A stretch of 64,000 bases of DNA, from positions 558,001 to 622,000 of the forward strand of contig JAGPYM010000006.1 in the NCBI GenBank assembly GCA_020736575.1, given 5' to 3'. This DNA comes from Thelonectria olida (Eukaryota; Ascomycota; Sordariomycetes; Hypocreales; Nectriaceae). A program made the translations under genes and the position numbers. How positions within the stretch are numbered: the stretch's first letter is position 1; every line of letters starts with the position of its first letter. The notes under the pieces are model-generated. The model did no database searches. It was not told where the DNA came from and worked only from the letters and a program-made list of their open reading frames with translations. Below, piece after piece: positions 1-11,499 of the stretch.

Positions 1-1234
1 TGGTGGCGCCTGGGCAGTATCTGCACGTCAGAGGAGAGAGGGCGTGTTTATTAGAGGGGTTGCCAACGGTTCACTCGTAGATCGTTTTTCTAACTTTGCG
101 CCGTCGACGAATATGTACGAAGTACGTAGTTGTGTATCTCCAAACTATTGATCACACACTCTCAAGGATCTATCTGAGCCTTGTAGATATATGCGAGTTG
201 AGGTGTGAGAAGTGAGATGACATGGATTACAATGCACCCTGACGAAAGGATACATGAGCCTGGTTCAGCTCGTTCTTTTTCTCTCTCTTAATTCTTGTTT
301 CGTTTCTTTTGGCAATTCCCACCAACGGCAGGTAATTAAAGTGCCTCGCAGGGAACGTCCTGGCAGTTGCTCCCACGGCATGAGCTGATTCAACGTCGAC
401 GGCGATTCCAATTCATTTACCGTGCTTTTTGTTGGGATTGGCACTATCCCGCATTCTTCGGACAGCCATGCCAGCTTTACCCGCCACCAGAATTGCAGGG
501 CCCAAGCACAAACACAATGAACAACGCAGCATAGCACAACTCAGCACGGCACAGCACAAGGCCCAAGCAAACAAACGCTGGCGGTTGACGGGAGCAGGTC
601 GGACACTAGCAGGCCGGGCCAGGCCAGCTCATCAATATCTCCAGCGCATCTCAGATTACATTGCAGCCGGCCGCCGCCATTACGGGAAGAAAAAACTAGG
701 TGGCTAGGGAATGGATTTGCCCAGCTCATCGGGGGCACCGCCGGTTATGTCTTAGACGGAGAGAAGGCAAGCAAGCAAGCAATGAAACCTGCTTTTCGTT
801 GGATCTTTAACGGTCATGTCGCCCTCCTGGGATGATTTTGGGGGGGGAGGGTTTGCTTTCTTTTTAGTTATCGAGGATGCTAACGGCCGCCTTATCGAAA
901 AGAAGCAAAAAACTGTCTGGTGGTCGACGGCACGTCAAGGCCACAAGTCAAGCAGAGGCAGAAAGAGAGGAGAGGAAACACGTGTGAGTGGCACATGGGC
1001 TTCTCAGGTACCGGGTCCAGGCCTCAGGCCCCAGGCCACAGCGTCGGCAGGGAACCGAGCAAGGGAGGAGAGACGCATTGCCGCATGGATTTCCCTTGTG
1101 TGAGAATGAGGCGTGAGAGCAAGACGGCTTTTGAGGTGTGTAAGGCAACGGGCCAGTGAGAGTGCGTGACGGGGGGTCCCGCTGAGCAAGTGACTGGAGA
1201 AGGCTCTCGCGCCGTCCCCAGGCCGCTCCGCTCC

Positions 1235-1261
1235 CGCCAACGCCAACGCCAACGCCAACGC
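1235..1261. repeat. CGCCAA hexamer tandem repeat
   Basis: Four uninterrupted copies of CGCCAA plus a partial copy can be read directly. It lies outside any gene and is a simple microsatellite. Confidence 0.9.
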
Positions 1262-1540
1262 GATGCATCCCAGGCGAAGAAAAAAGACTGATCAACGAAC
1301 CAGAAGGGGAAAAAAAAGGTGCCGCCCGGTGTTGCCAGTGTCTTACATCCGTCTCGCTGAATGGCGCTTCAGAAGTGGCGGCGGCGAGCAGCGAGTCGGT
1401 CAGCCGTTCACAGAGGCAGCATGAAGCTGAGAAGACTCATCCAACCATGGAACCAACCACTTGACTCGGGTCGCTCCCACCCCCCCTCATCCAGCAGATC
1501 CCTGTTGAGTGCCTGCCGGGTTCCATTGCATCTGGTGGAG

Positions 1541-1607
1541 GGATGGATGGATGGATGAATGGATGGATGGCTGCTGTCGTGCTGTGCTGTGCTGTGTTGT
1601 GCTGCTG
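1541..1607. repeat. GGAT tract followed by a GCTGT tract
   Basis: Positions 1541-1570 are GGAT units with one interruption. Positions 1571-1607 are imperfect GCTGT/GCTGC units, and a few more GCTGT copies occur near 1620. This is low-complexity DNA with no coding signal. Confidence 0.85.
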
Positions 1608-3003
1608 CGAATGCGTTGTGCTGTGCTGTCTATTCGCTCTCCACCTCGATCCAGTCCGTCCAGGCTGGCGAGAAAGAGACTCACTCGCTCGCTCACCATG
1701 ACCACGAACGGAGGCAAGGAGGGCCTTCCTTGGAGGCGGAGGCAAGACAAGGAGTGAGAGGGAGTATCCGTTGTTGGTGACGGCCGGACCGATCGCATCT
1801 TCATGCCTGTCCTATCGCATGGCATGGATCCATGGTTCCCTCTCCGGCGACAAGGATCATGTCTCTTTGTGCGAGCGAGTGAGATGGTCTGAATGCGTTT
1901 GCCAGCTGTAAAAGGTCACGGTCATGTATGTACAGTAGTTGACGTCGCAGTCTCTGAGCTTGAACCCTCTAGTTATTCCCTCTCGTCCGTCCGATACTGT
2001 ACATCTGTATGCTGCCTTTTTTGTGCCTGGTTTACGGTACCGTACCTGACCTGCGCTGAGCTGATCGCCTCCTCTCCTCCCCCTTGCCTTGCCTCTCTCC
2101 TCTTCTCTCCTTCCTACACCCCCCCCTCCTCTTCTCCAGACCAGACTCCATCTTCTTCTGCTCCAGCTCTCCCCTCCCCTTCTTCCATTCCCTCCTTTCC
2201 CATCAACTCTTCTTCCATATTACTATTCTCGACAACCCTCAACGCGCTCCCTCTAGTTTCGCGCGCTCTTTTAAAACCGCTCCGATTGTTTTGCGATCTT
2301 TCCCCCTCCGCTCCCCGAAAGGCAACGGCGGCGTCGACACTAGTTAGACCCTTCTCTCAACCCAGCCCAACCTTCATTGCGGTACCTTAACCTACCCCAC
2401 CGTACATCACCATTCACCACCGAGCGACGTTTCTCCCACTTCAACCGTCGTTGCTTAGCTCCTTCAGCAGCCCAACCTCCGTCACCTCCCACGGCCAACA
2501 CATCACATCACATCAGAAACTTCGACCTGTCAACTCACCCGCCGGCCAGCCAACCCGCAGTCTGACACCAGCCTTGGCTTGCCACTTCGTTCCTTGAACG
2601 TGTCACGCATTGCAAACGTCCCGTGAACGCCTCGCGAAACCCTCGTCGCCGTAACCGTCTGTCCTTCGCCGTCGAGCTCCAATCAGTCGCCCCGAATAGC
2701 CCGTGAGCAGCTTCTCCGTGAGAGCTGCCACCGGAGCTGCGCGGCAGCGACGTCGACGTCTGTCCATGGGTGCACTATGATTTCCATGCAACGCTCCCTC
2801 TCGTCTCCCGTCTGCATCCAATCCTCTCCTCGTATGTTAAAAAGCTCCGAAGCCGCCTTGCGCCACTGCTTGTCCGTCGTTCTGTCTTAACATCTACCTC
2901 AACGTCTTGGCATTGTTTGAATCTTCACGTCGCACTGATTTGCTCCTCATTAACCCCTCCCCACTACCTACGTCTCTGTCTCCAATCTCGGTCTTCAAGG
3001 CTG

Positions 3004-6000
3004 ATGGTTTTCGCTGCCCCTATAGCCGTGTCGCCCACCATCACTCAGGATTCGACGTCCAACGCTCCCTCAATCGACGCCCATGTGCAACAATCCCGGC
3101 CTCCTCGTCGATATCGCTCCCCAAGCCCCAGCTCATCGCCCGACGAGTTGCAACCGCTATCCCTTCGACGCAGCGACGACGCCGCTCGCCGCGGCCATGC
3201 CCAACAACAGCCGCCGTCCTCCAACGCCGCCTCTCGGAAGCCTCTCGTGGAACAGCCCAACATGCCTGGCCAGCCTACCCAACGACATGGTCCCGGCGAT
3301 CTGTCCGTGAAACCCTCCGGCGATGCTTCGAACGAGATTACTGCTTCCTCGACACGAACCAAGCCCCTATTGCAGGATGTGTCCCAGTACACTAACCCGC
3401 ACCTGTCCCCTGACAAGGATAGCACTACTCTCGAGGAACTGGCCCATCTTGTGCGACTCTCTAAGTACCAGGAGCGCAAGCGCGCCAACACTCGCCTTCG
3501 TCTCCAGAGGAGTTTGGTTTCCACAGCCCTCAGCGCTCGCCTGACCCGCTGCGGCGAGATTGCCCATCGCAACCTTGTTGATGACTTCCGTAGGGACGAC
3601 AAGGACAACTTTACCGCGCTCTACAACGCTATCCACGACGTCCGCAACAGCTGCGACGAGCTCCGCCGATATGCCCTTTTGGATCCCGAGATGGAGGCCT
3701 TGGCCTCGCCCGCCCTGAGTTCCTCGGATAGCCTGCCCACTCCCACTAACCCAGTAGCTGGAGCGAACCCTCTGAGGACCATGATGCCCTTTCTTCACGA
3801 CATCTCGGCCTCTGCTCGGGACACTTTCTTGGACTTTTTGACTCAGCTTCGAACCAACCCAGACTACCTGGCCACTCGCATCTGTTCTCTGACCAGTTCA
3901 GAGCTGAATTCCTTTTTGACCTACCACAAAGGTTTGGAGCCCGTGGAATCCGTTCTTCCCTACCATGGCCGTTCTGCTGCGAGGTCTCACGCAAGCGCGT
4001 CTGCCCGGGGCAGTGCTGCCGTGGATATCGAGAGACTCCTATCCTTTCAGCGCCACGACCCCCTCTCCATTCTCATTCACACCTGTTTCGCCAACTCTGC
4101 TGGACCCGACAGCTCCGAGGACCAGCGACGCACTGAAATCTGGGCAACCGCCCTGGCACGCCTGATTTCCGAGCCCAAATCAACGGGTGAGCACTTCCTC
4201 ATTTCCGTTCTCAACATCTGGACCGCAATGCGGGATTGGTCAGGCAAGTCAAACATGGAGTGGTATCTCATGAAGATCCTCGAGGATGGAGCCTTTCTTC
4301 TGGACCGGGCCGAGGATCAGCACGGCACTCGGTTTAACCTATCGGATTGGAACCACTCAGACGAAGTCCGCGCCAAGGAGTTCTACGAACGAGCAGTCAA
4401 TCAACTATTCGAGCTTGTCGACGACGAGGACGCCACTGGAATCCCCGAGGGCCTTTTGGAGCTTGGAAACGCCATCCTCCGAAAGCTGGACAACAAGTAC
4501 GTGGAAAACACTTCCCGATGGTTGGTTTGGAGATGCCTCTTCTTTGTCTTTCTCCTCGGCGTCATCATCCACCCCGAGTCCTACGGCATGCTTGCCGAAT
4601 ATCACATCACTCCCTATGCTCGCGAAAAGATCTTGAAAAAGGTTGCAATGAAAGCCCACGAATATGTCTCAAGCATGTGGAGCGGGAAACCCTCCGCAAC
4701 TTGTGTCCCCGTGGAGGTGCCCCCCAAGATCAAGGGGCACGTGGAGAGTATCCTCGCCAGGTTCCAGGGATCTCGGTCCAAGGCACCCGCTGCCAAGCTC
4801 TTGCCCGCGAGGTCTATTACGTCTTTGAGAGAAACCATGGAGGTCCATCCCTATTTGGTCATCAGCCCTGCTGACTTGGTAACTCTGGTGAATGCCATTT
4901 TCCCAGAAAAGAGACCCCAATCAGCTGCTTCGAGCAGCTTCAGATCTGGCCCTGCGTCTATCTCCGGAATGTCGGCTATTTCTCAGCCCATGTCCATCTC
5001 GAACCCAAGGAACAACATCAACAACAACAACTTTGACACGGCCTCCATTATCAGCACGAGCGCTTCCTCCGTCTTCAGCGACGCCACTACGAGAGACGGC
5101 TTCATGGACGAACAAACCTCAGTCACTCCTCAGCGCTACTCTCCACCAGCCATGGATCCAGAATTGTCGAAACGCCTGAACAAATACGAGGATGATGGAT
5201 ATCGCCTTCGTCTCGCTCTTCACGAAATGACCCAAAACCTTGGTGCCGACGTTACCAGAGGTACCTGTCACCCTTGTGCTGAGCGGTGGGTTGTTCTCTT
5301 TATCTCTTCAGACGGAAAGAGTCTTTCTACTCAAATGACCTTTGATCCCGATGATGAACTCGATGATGAGGAGAACTCATCAAGCACTGACACGGATGAG
5401 GACGACATTCCGGATGGCCCAGAGCTCGACAAGGACTATCTTCAACTCCGTGATTCGATCTTGAGACTGGTTGAAGACTACGAGATCCCTCGTAGTCTGG
5501 AGCCCGAAATCGGCCGGACTCAACTTAGCAACCGTGCCTCAGGCCTCAAGAGATACAAGTCGAAGAGTAAGATTATCCTGCCAGAGAGATCAATGGCGAG
5601 CCGCAACCCATACAGGAGACAAACCAACTCTGGGACCAACAACTCTTCTCATGGGCCTGAACCCAAGGCGGACTCCAGTGAAAAGCGCAATACCCCCAAA
5701 GATGATCAGCCTGAAGCTGTTCTCGTCACAATGCTGAAAGCAGCATCAGCCCAATCCAAGGCACTCGCCGATTTTGTTTCGTCTCACCAGTATTGGAAGA
5801 CGCTGAACCAGCTCAATGCCCTGGAGTCACCATCCCTGCGAGAGAACGGCTTTGCAGTTCTCATCAACATTTTTTCCAGAGGACCCAGGGATTCAATCCG
5901 ACGATCTGCGTCAGCCATTGAAGAATACGACGCATGGTTGGTCTGGCTGAAACAGAGTCAGGAGCGCCACGAAGGACTCATTGACGGAATGATGAAGCGC

Positions 6001-8373
6001 GTTCGAGGTATGCGAGATAAGATGTGGTACGTGACGGATGTGCGTAACTCCAAGGAGTACACACACAGTCGCGACATCTGCCAGGCCTTGAAGACAATGG
6101 GCATGCCTCGACGCTGGAGTTCGTTCCAACGATCCCGTGCAAACATGTCACGGGTGCCAAATTCATCCTATCTTTATCGCGCAGAGTCTCAAATTGTCGA
6201 TCTGTTGGCCGCTTCCGAAGAACAAGGCGGGCCAAACAAATTGAGCGACGATCAGGCTGAGACGACCTCACTGTGGCTTCAGAAGTATGGCATTCAGAAC
6301 TTCTGTCAGGGCGAGGAGAGAATACACCGTTTCACATGTGAAGTGGATAAGTGCATCTCCAAGCTGGTTGGAGAGACGATTCGTGAGGCGCCCGTTCTGT
6401 GGTCGAGCGAGCTGTATAAGCGCGACAAAGCGTGTTACGACCGCGTTAAGGCGAGGGAACGAGAACATTCATGGGCAGACACCACGGATGCCTCAAGCAT
6501 CATCAGCGAGCAAGACCGCAAGTTCAGCTCGTCGACAAGCCGTCCCAACTCGTTTGCTCGAGACTTGAGAAACCTATCCATGCACAACCCGAGCCAGCAG
6601 TCACTGGACTCGCTTCGTCAGAGCATCCCACGGGCGAGCGCCACTTTGTCAGACATTTTGGACGGACAGGAATACTTTGACCGAGCATCTCCAGCTCACA
6701 CGGCTGATTCGTCAAGCACCTTCTGGTCTCCCTTCCAGCCAGTCATGTCTCCTGGATCTGGAACCTCCCGGTATTCGCCAACAACCAGTCTGACCAACCT
6801 CTCGACCACTTTCTCTCACCCCCCGTACAACACTCCTTCCACGTCTACCTACTCAACTGGACGCCCGGGCACGGCGGCATCCTCTAACGAGACCGTCTTC
6901 CAGCAGCGCGTTGATGACGAGAAGAGTCGGTTCCTTACTGAACTCAAGCAGTCTCTAATAAGCCTGCTACTTTCGGATCTCGGCAATCAAGTCTTCTCCA
7001 AGGGATCTGAGACGGATGCGTGGTTTGAAAACTTGGGTCAGCAGTGCATTGACCGCAAGGATGCCATGGACCGTCGGAATAAGCGACGATCCGAGATCAA
7101 GGAGAAGCGAAGCTCACGACCGAGGGTCATTGAGAAGAAGAAGAGCTTCGGGAACCTGCGTGGTGCGGGCGAGCCTTCATCCGACCGAGCGTCCGAGGTG
7201 TCAGAGAGCCCATCCATCGCCATTAACGACGGCGCGATCACGAACGACTCGACACCCCGCCTGTCGGCGACAAAGGAGGCAAATGAGTTTCCGTTCAAGA
7301 AGGCGTACCAACGGTTGCTCAACATGTTCTGCGTTCACCCCAACCCATATGTCAAACTGAATGCTTTGCATGAGCTGGAGAATCTGATTGTGGCCTCATT
7401 GCATTCGAGCAGCCACAAGCGTCCTCGATGGAACCGCTCCGATGCCGGATCAAGCGTTGTCGAGGAGCATAACAACAAGGCCCGACCGACGCCCCTTGAA
7501 GGGACCATCGACCATGTCAAAGAAAGACGGTCCCAAGCTATTCAGTCTCAGCTGGAGACGCCAATCTTTGGGTACCACCCCAGACAGGCGAGCTCCGAGA
7601 CTCGGTCCATTGTGTCTGGTGGTGCGGCCCATACAGATGCCATCACCAAGGAGTTGCAGGCACTGTTCCGGGAAGCGTCGATTCGACCCAAGACTCTCTT
7701 CCGTGACTTGCAATTCATCGCTGCGTTTGTGCCACCGTCGGTCCTGGACAAGCCGGAGCGTGGCAAGTCATTCTGGAACACGGCTTTGGCGGCGTTGAAG
7801 TTGAAGTCGGAGGTGTGCAGGACCATGGTTGAGATGGCAGATGAGGTTGTTGCGGCGCACACTCACGTACGCAAGGCACATGCGGACGCGTCGGCGTCTG
7901 ATGTGACCATTTCGTCGACTGGCACACCCCCGCCTCCCTCGACGACATACAAACTTGAGGACGCTGGCAAGATGTGGGCCATTACCGCTAAGGAGGGCTT
8001 CCCCACGGCGCAACGAGAGCTGGCGCTTTTCTACTTGTCCAACCCTGAATACGTGGAGCGGACGACGCTGCCGTTATCCAAGCCTCGGGAGGTGTTCAAG
8101 CAGGCCGTGATGGACATGTACGGACGCAGCGAGCGAAGCCGCATGGGTCCTGGCGGCCCTGGCGGAGGTGGACACGGGCTCGGTAGCGGAGGAAGTGGTG
8201 CCCGAGGATCCGGGGGCCTCGGAGGCGGTGCTGGAGAGGGTAAGGAGGGCGATGTGCGAAGCGACCCGGGCTTGATGTGTGTTGCGGTTCACTGGATGGA
8301 AGCGGCAGAGCACGGAGGCGACGAGCTGGCGACGAGCTTCCTGCGGCAGAACGAGTTCATGGGACTTGGCTGA
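3004..8373 (+). CDS. Very large conserved fungal protein with C-terminal Sel1-like repeats
   Basis: The frame is open for about 1,789 codons from the first plausible ATG. The frame also runs upstream, but that part is pyrimidine-rich leader with no earlier ATG in frame. The N-terminus is Ser/Pro/Arg-rich and disordered. A helical region spans roughly residues 280-660. Ser/Asn-rich and acidic linkers follow, then a second helical region. The last ~150 residues hold Sel1/TPR-like motifs (AKEGFPTAQRELALFYLS, then a Gly-rich insert, then MEAAEHGGDELATSFL). Sel1 repeats mediate protein contacts, so a scaffold role is an inference. A 51-nt in-frame intron is likely at 5261-5311 (GTACCT to CTTCAG), which would give 1,772 residues. 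I do not recognise a named orthologue. Weak RasGAP-like features near residues 580-630 are not enough for a call. Confidence 0.85.
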   Translation: MVFAAPIAVSPTITQDSTSNAPSIDAHVQQSRPPRRYRSPSPSSSPDELQPLSLRRSDDAARRGHAQQQPPSSNAASRKPLVEQPNMPGQPTQRHGPGDLSVKPSGDASNEITASSTRTKPLLQDVSQYTNPHLSPDKDSTTLEELAHLVRLSKYQERKRANTRLRLQRSLVSTALSARLTRCGEIAHRNLVDDFRRDDKDNFTALYNAIHDVRNSCDELRRYALLDPEMEALASPALSSSDSLPTPTNPVAGANPLRTMMPFLHDISASARDTFLDFLTQLRTNPDYLATRICSLTSSELNSFLTYHKGLEPVESVLPYHGRSAARSHASASARGSAAVDIERLLSFQRHDPLSILIHTCFANSAGPDSSEDQRRTEIWATALARLISEPKSTGEHFLISVLNIWTAMRDWSGKSNMEWYLMKILEDGAFLLDRAEDQHGTRFNLSDWNHSDEVRAKEFYERAVNQLFELVDDEDATGIPEGLLELGNAILRKLDNKYVENTSRWLVWRCLFFVFLLGVIIHPESYGMLAEYHITPYAREKILKKVAMKAHEYVSSMWSGKPSATCVPVEVPPKIKGHVESILARFQGSRSKAPAAKLLPARSITSLRETMEVHPYLVISPADLVTLVNAIFPEKRPQSAASSSFRSGPASISGMSAISQPMSISNPRNNINNNNFDTASIISTSASSVFSDATTRDGFMDEQTSVTPQRYSPPAMDPELSKRLNKYEDDGYRLRLALHEMTQNLGADVTRGTCHPCAERWVVLFISSDGKSLSTQMTFDPDDELDDEENSSSTDTDEDDIPDGPELDKDYLQLRDSILRLVEDYEIPRSLEPEIGRTQLSNRASGLKRYKSKSKIILPERSMASRNPYRRQTNSGTNNSSHGPEPKADSSEKRNTPKDDQPEAVLVTMLKAASAQSKALADFVSSHQYWKTLNQLNALESPSLRENGFAVLINIFSRGPRDSIRRSASAIEEYDAWLVWLKQSQERHEGLIDGMMKRVRGMRDKMWYVTDVRNSKEYTHSRDICQALKTMGMPRRWSSFQRSRANMSRVPNSSYLYRAESQIVDLLAASEEQGGPNKLSDDQAETTSLWLQKYGIQNFCQGEERIHRFTCEVDKCISKLVGETIREAPVLWSSELYKRDKACYDRVKAREREHSWADTTDASSIISEQDRKFSSSTSRPNSFARDLRNLSMHNPSQQSLDSLRQSIPRASATLSDILDGQEYFDRASPAHTADSSSTFWSPFQPVMSPGSGTSRYSPTTSLTNLSTTFSHPPYNTPSTSTYSTGRPGTAASSNETVFQQRVDDEKSRFLTELKQSLISLLLSDLGNQVFSKGSETDAWFENLGQQCIDRKDAMDRRNKRRSEIKEKRSSRPRVIEKKKSFGNLRGAGEPSSDRASEVSESPSIAINDGAITNDSTPRLSATKEANEFPFKKAYQRLLNMFCVHPNPYVKLNALHELENLIVASLHSSSHKRPRWNRSDAGSSVVEEHNNKARPTPLEGTIDHVKERRSQAIQSQLETPIFGYHPRQASSETRSIVSGGAAHTDAITKELQALFREASIRPKTLFRDLQFIAAFVPPSVLDKPERGKSFWNTALAALKLKSEVCRTMVEMADEVVAAHTHVRKAHADASASDVTISSTGTPPPPSTTYKLEDAGKMWAITAKEGFPTAQRELALFYLSNPEYVERTTLPLSKPREVFKQAVMDMYGRSERSRMGPGGPGGGGHGLGSGGSGARGSGGLGGGAGEGKEGDVRSDPGLMCVAVHWMEAAEHGGDELATSFLRQNEFMGLG

Positions 8374-9297
8374 GTTTATTATACCCACACGGCACACGGA
8401 TTGATTGCTTTGGATTTATCATTGCACGCACAGGCATGGGATAGCATGGCATGGCATTGGGGAGCATTGGGATAGGTACCCGGGCCCTCAGGCGAAGAAG
8501 TGCTTTTTGTGTTTCTTGGGCTGGATATATCCCTTTGGGCTTGGAATATCTTTTAGACGTTGGGGTTTTGGGACTTGTTTTTCTCGTCGTCAACTGTTGG
8601 CGATGATGGCATTTTTTGCTTTCTCTCTAATGTGAGAGGAAGCGCGGAGGATATACCAGGACCTATCTTTATGTGAGAAGTACATATACGCGAAGGTGAT
8701 TTTACGCATTGATTTTGGGGGAAATTGTGACCAATTTAAAGCGAGTGTTTGTCTATCTATATGAGTTTGCTTCGTTTCTCGTTTTCTGGTTGATATAGTG
8801 AGTGGTTGCACATTGCTTCGTAACGTTGAAGGCGTGGACCGAGAAGGCTTTGGGCGATGCCACGACTCTGGTGTAACAAGTAACAGCAACAGGTGCTATC
8901 AAAGTGATTGATTGGCTTCCATGTTCATTCACTGGTGGTCATCGGTGGCGCCTCTGCTGCCTGGCCGGGGCCTAGCTTTCAGCATTCACCGTGAATTTCA
9001 GAGATGGAGACAAAGGGATGGACTAGGATGGTGCATGAATAAATATCCAGATGGTCGGTGTTGATGAATCTGCAGTGATTCTTCCCTTTCTTGCTCATCT
9101 TCTATTTTATTTTGTTTTGATTTCCCCCTTCTTCCTTCTTTCTTCACACCATCAACTCCCCCGCACGCTACCTACCTTAGGTACCCCAACAACCAGCACA
9201 ACCAACTACAGCCTCAGGCGACAATTGGACGGGGCTACAACTAACCAGCAACACCTACCTTCCCGCCAGCACCATCACGAAAACCACATCCTCAATC
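8374..9297. other. Intergenic: 3' UTR of the large gene and promoter of the F-box gene
   Basis: I see no coding sequence. The last ~200 bases before 9298 are C/A-rich with few ATGs, as in a fungal 5' leader. Confidence 0.6.
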
Positions 9298-10888
9298 ATG
9301 GCCGACGAAGAAGACACGGTCATGTTCTATGCACCCCCAATCTCAGGCCTCAAAAGAATCCCCCTTGAGATCCTCCTCCGAATCACCTCGTTCCTGGACA
9401 CCAAGGACCTCTGCAACGTCCGTCTGACATGTCGCGCCCTGGAGCGCTCGCTCGACACGACTTTTGTCAACGAGTTCTTTACGCGCAAGCAGTTCATGAT
9501 CTCAGAGGACAGTCTCGCATGCCTCATTGCCATTGCGAGGAGCCGTCTTGGCCCGCATTTGCGCCATGTCCACTTTGGTCTGGAACATTATCCCAGGATG
9601 CCTCGCATTACGGGCACCGATGAGACGGCAGATGTCGCCCTGATCGCCCGCCATGCGAGCATGTTTACTCTCTGGGCCACCGGCAACCATCGAGATATGC
9701 TCGCCGACGCTTTTGCGCACTTGTCCAATCTCGAGCATGTCGTCATTCGCAGCTTCAACTCGGAGAAGCGCTCCCGCGATGGCTACGGACGCCAGTGGAC
9801 AAGCTATGGTGCCAGGACCGCCGGCGAGGAGCTCGGGTACTCCATCATCCAGGGCGCCAACTGCCACGATGAATTGGACAATCCCTTCTGCAGCCAGGTC
9901 TTTGCCGCCGTCGTCGCCGCCCTGGGCCAAGCCGAAGCCAGACCCTCAGGCATCGAGGTCATGGCCAGGGGCCGACATCACCAGATCAAGAACTTTGCCT
10001 TCAACATCCCGCCCTACATGGAGCACTCCGTCGTCCCTGTCGTGGAGCACCTCGAAAACCTCCATCTCGACATTGACTTGACGCCGAGGAGCTGGTCCAA
10101 CCCGGGACACCGCATCCAGAGCGAAGAGAACTTTATGCTGCGCAAGTTCCTCTCGTACGCCACTCGTCTCAAGCATTTGCGCCTCAACGGCATACAAAAT
10201 GAGAATCAAGACGACAAGCCTTTGTTGAAGTGGCTGGCCAGTCCTTCCAGTGCCAGCGTCGACCCCAATTTGCCCGAAGTAGTGACGCTACCTGGCCCCG
10301 AGTTTCCTCGTCTTGAGGAGCTCAACCTGGGCCGCATGAGGATGGAAGGGGCATGCATTCTCGCCGTTGTGCGCAAGTTTGCACCCACTCTTACGAGGCT
10401 GGAACTCGTGAACCTGACGCTTGAGGAGGAACTCCCTCCAGGCCACGACTGGCGAGACGGCGACCCCAAGGCTAACTTCTGCTTGACCTTCCTCGCGCAG
10501 CTCAGGGACATCCCTGGCCTCCACCTGCATCACATCGGCCTGCGCAACGTTCAGCAGCGGTTCCGGATGGGCGCCAGGGACAAGCGCAAGGTGTCGTTCA
10601 ACGGTGAGGCGCATATGGCGTACACGGGGCCCGACTGGCGGCATTTCGTGAGCGACATGATCCCGAAGACAAAGGTCGAGCAGGAGCCGGAGACGAGGAA
10701 CAGTAATAACCCCGGCAACTTCTACCACCAGCTGGATGATGCAGAAGATGATGGTATTTGGGAACAATATGCCCTTGAGCTGTAAGAAGGGAATTACTGA
10801 CTTGTGTGTTTTTTTCTTGCGAGCAGATTCGAGTGATGGGAGCGGCTATGATGAAGAGGGGGGGGAGGAAGAGGAAGAAGACGAGTAA
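9298..10888 (+). CDS. F-box protein with leucine-rich-like C-terminal region
   Basis: Residues ~17-60 form an F-box (LKRIPLEILLRITSFLDTKD followed by VRLTCRALERS). F-box proteins link substrates to Skp1 in SCF ubiquitin ligases. The rest has irregular Leu-rich stretches (LKHLRLNGI, LEELNLGRMRM, LTRLELVNLTL) resembling degenerate LRRs, a common substrate-binding region in this family. An unspliced reading would stop at 10785. A better model has an intron at 10754-10826 (donor GTATTT, branch point TTACTGAC, acceptor GAGCAG). This joins to an acidic tail rich in Asp/Glu/Gly that ends with TAA at 10888, for 505 residues. The substrate is unknown. Confidence 0.85.
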
Positions 10889-11499
10889 GGGAAGATGGTG
10901 GTGAGTCAATAGGGGTCTGGGAAACGGAATGGGAGAGCACGCATATTGAGCGTCATGTTTGGGCCAGACAAGACGGGGATAGTGAATGGGCAAGTAATCG
11001 AGCGAACTCGTCGCTCAAGCCCACAGCAGGGCCAAAGATGCAAGGACGGTTCTTATGGATGACTAACTGGTTTGAGGAGTACGATTGGGAGTAACGGGGT
11101 ATATTCATGATGAGCTATGATTGCGAAATAAACAACCGATCTTTTCGGAAGATTCTCTTATTGATCGTGTGGTTTTCGCGTTGACGGAAAAAAAAAAAAA
11201 GAACAATAATAACAATATTAACACGGCACCACTTGAATCTGGATAGATGTTGTCCACTGACGAGCCATAAACACGAGAGAATTACGAAATAATATAGGGT
11301 CAAATTTCTCTTGCAATTGTGTTCGCGAAAGTTTCCAGCCGTCTCAAGAGGCCGCTCGGGGTAAGAAAAAGCGCACACAAAAGTTGCCCAACGAATTTGG
11401 CCATATTGCTTAACAGAACAACACCTCTTTACGCCGTAAAATCAAACACTTAGAAACCAACTGCATTATATATAGATGTATTGTTTGAATGTTGTAAGA
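10889..11499. other. Intergenic between convergent genes
   Basis: This holds the 3' flanks of the F-box gene and of the secreted cysteine-rich gene on the other strand. There is a 13-base A run near 11189. I see nothing else. Confidence 0.6.

Larger units (their letters stand above)
1..3003. other. Gene-free left flank and long C/T-rich leader of the first gene
   Basis: I see no convincing coding sequence here. Open frames are short, overlap one another and lack fungal protein character. From about 2050 to 3000 the + strand is strongly pyrimidine-rich with few ATGs, as in promoter and 5' UTR DNA of filamentous ascomycetes, so this part is probably the leader of the gene starting at 3004. Several simple repeats lie between 760 and 1630. 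Confidence 0.6.
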
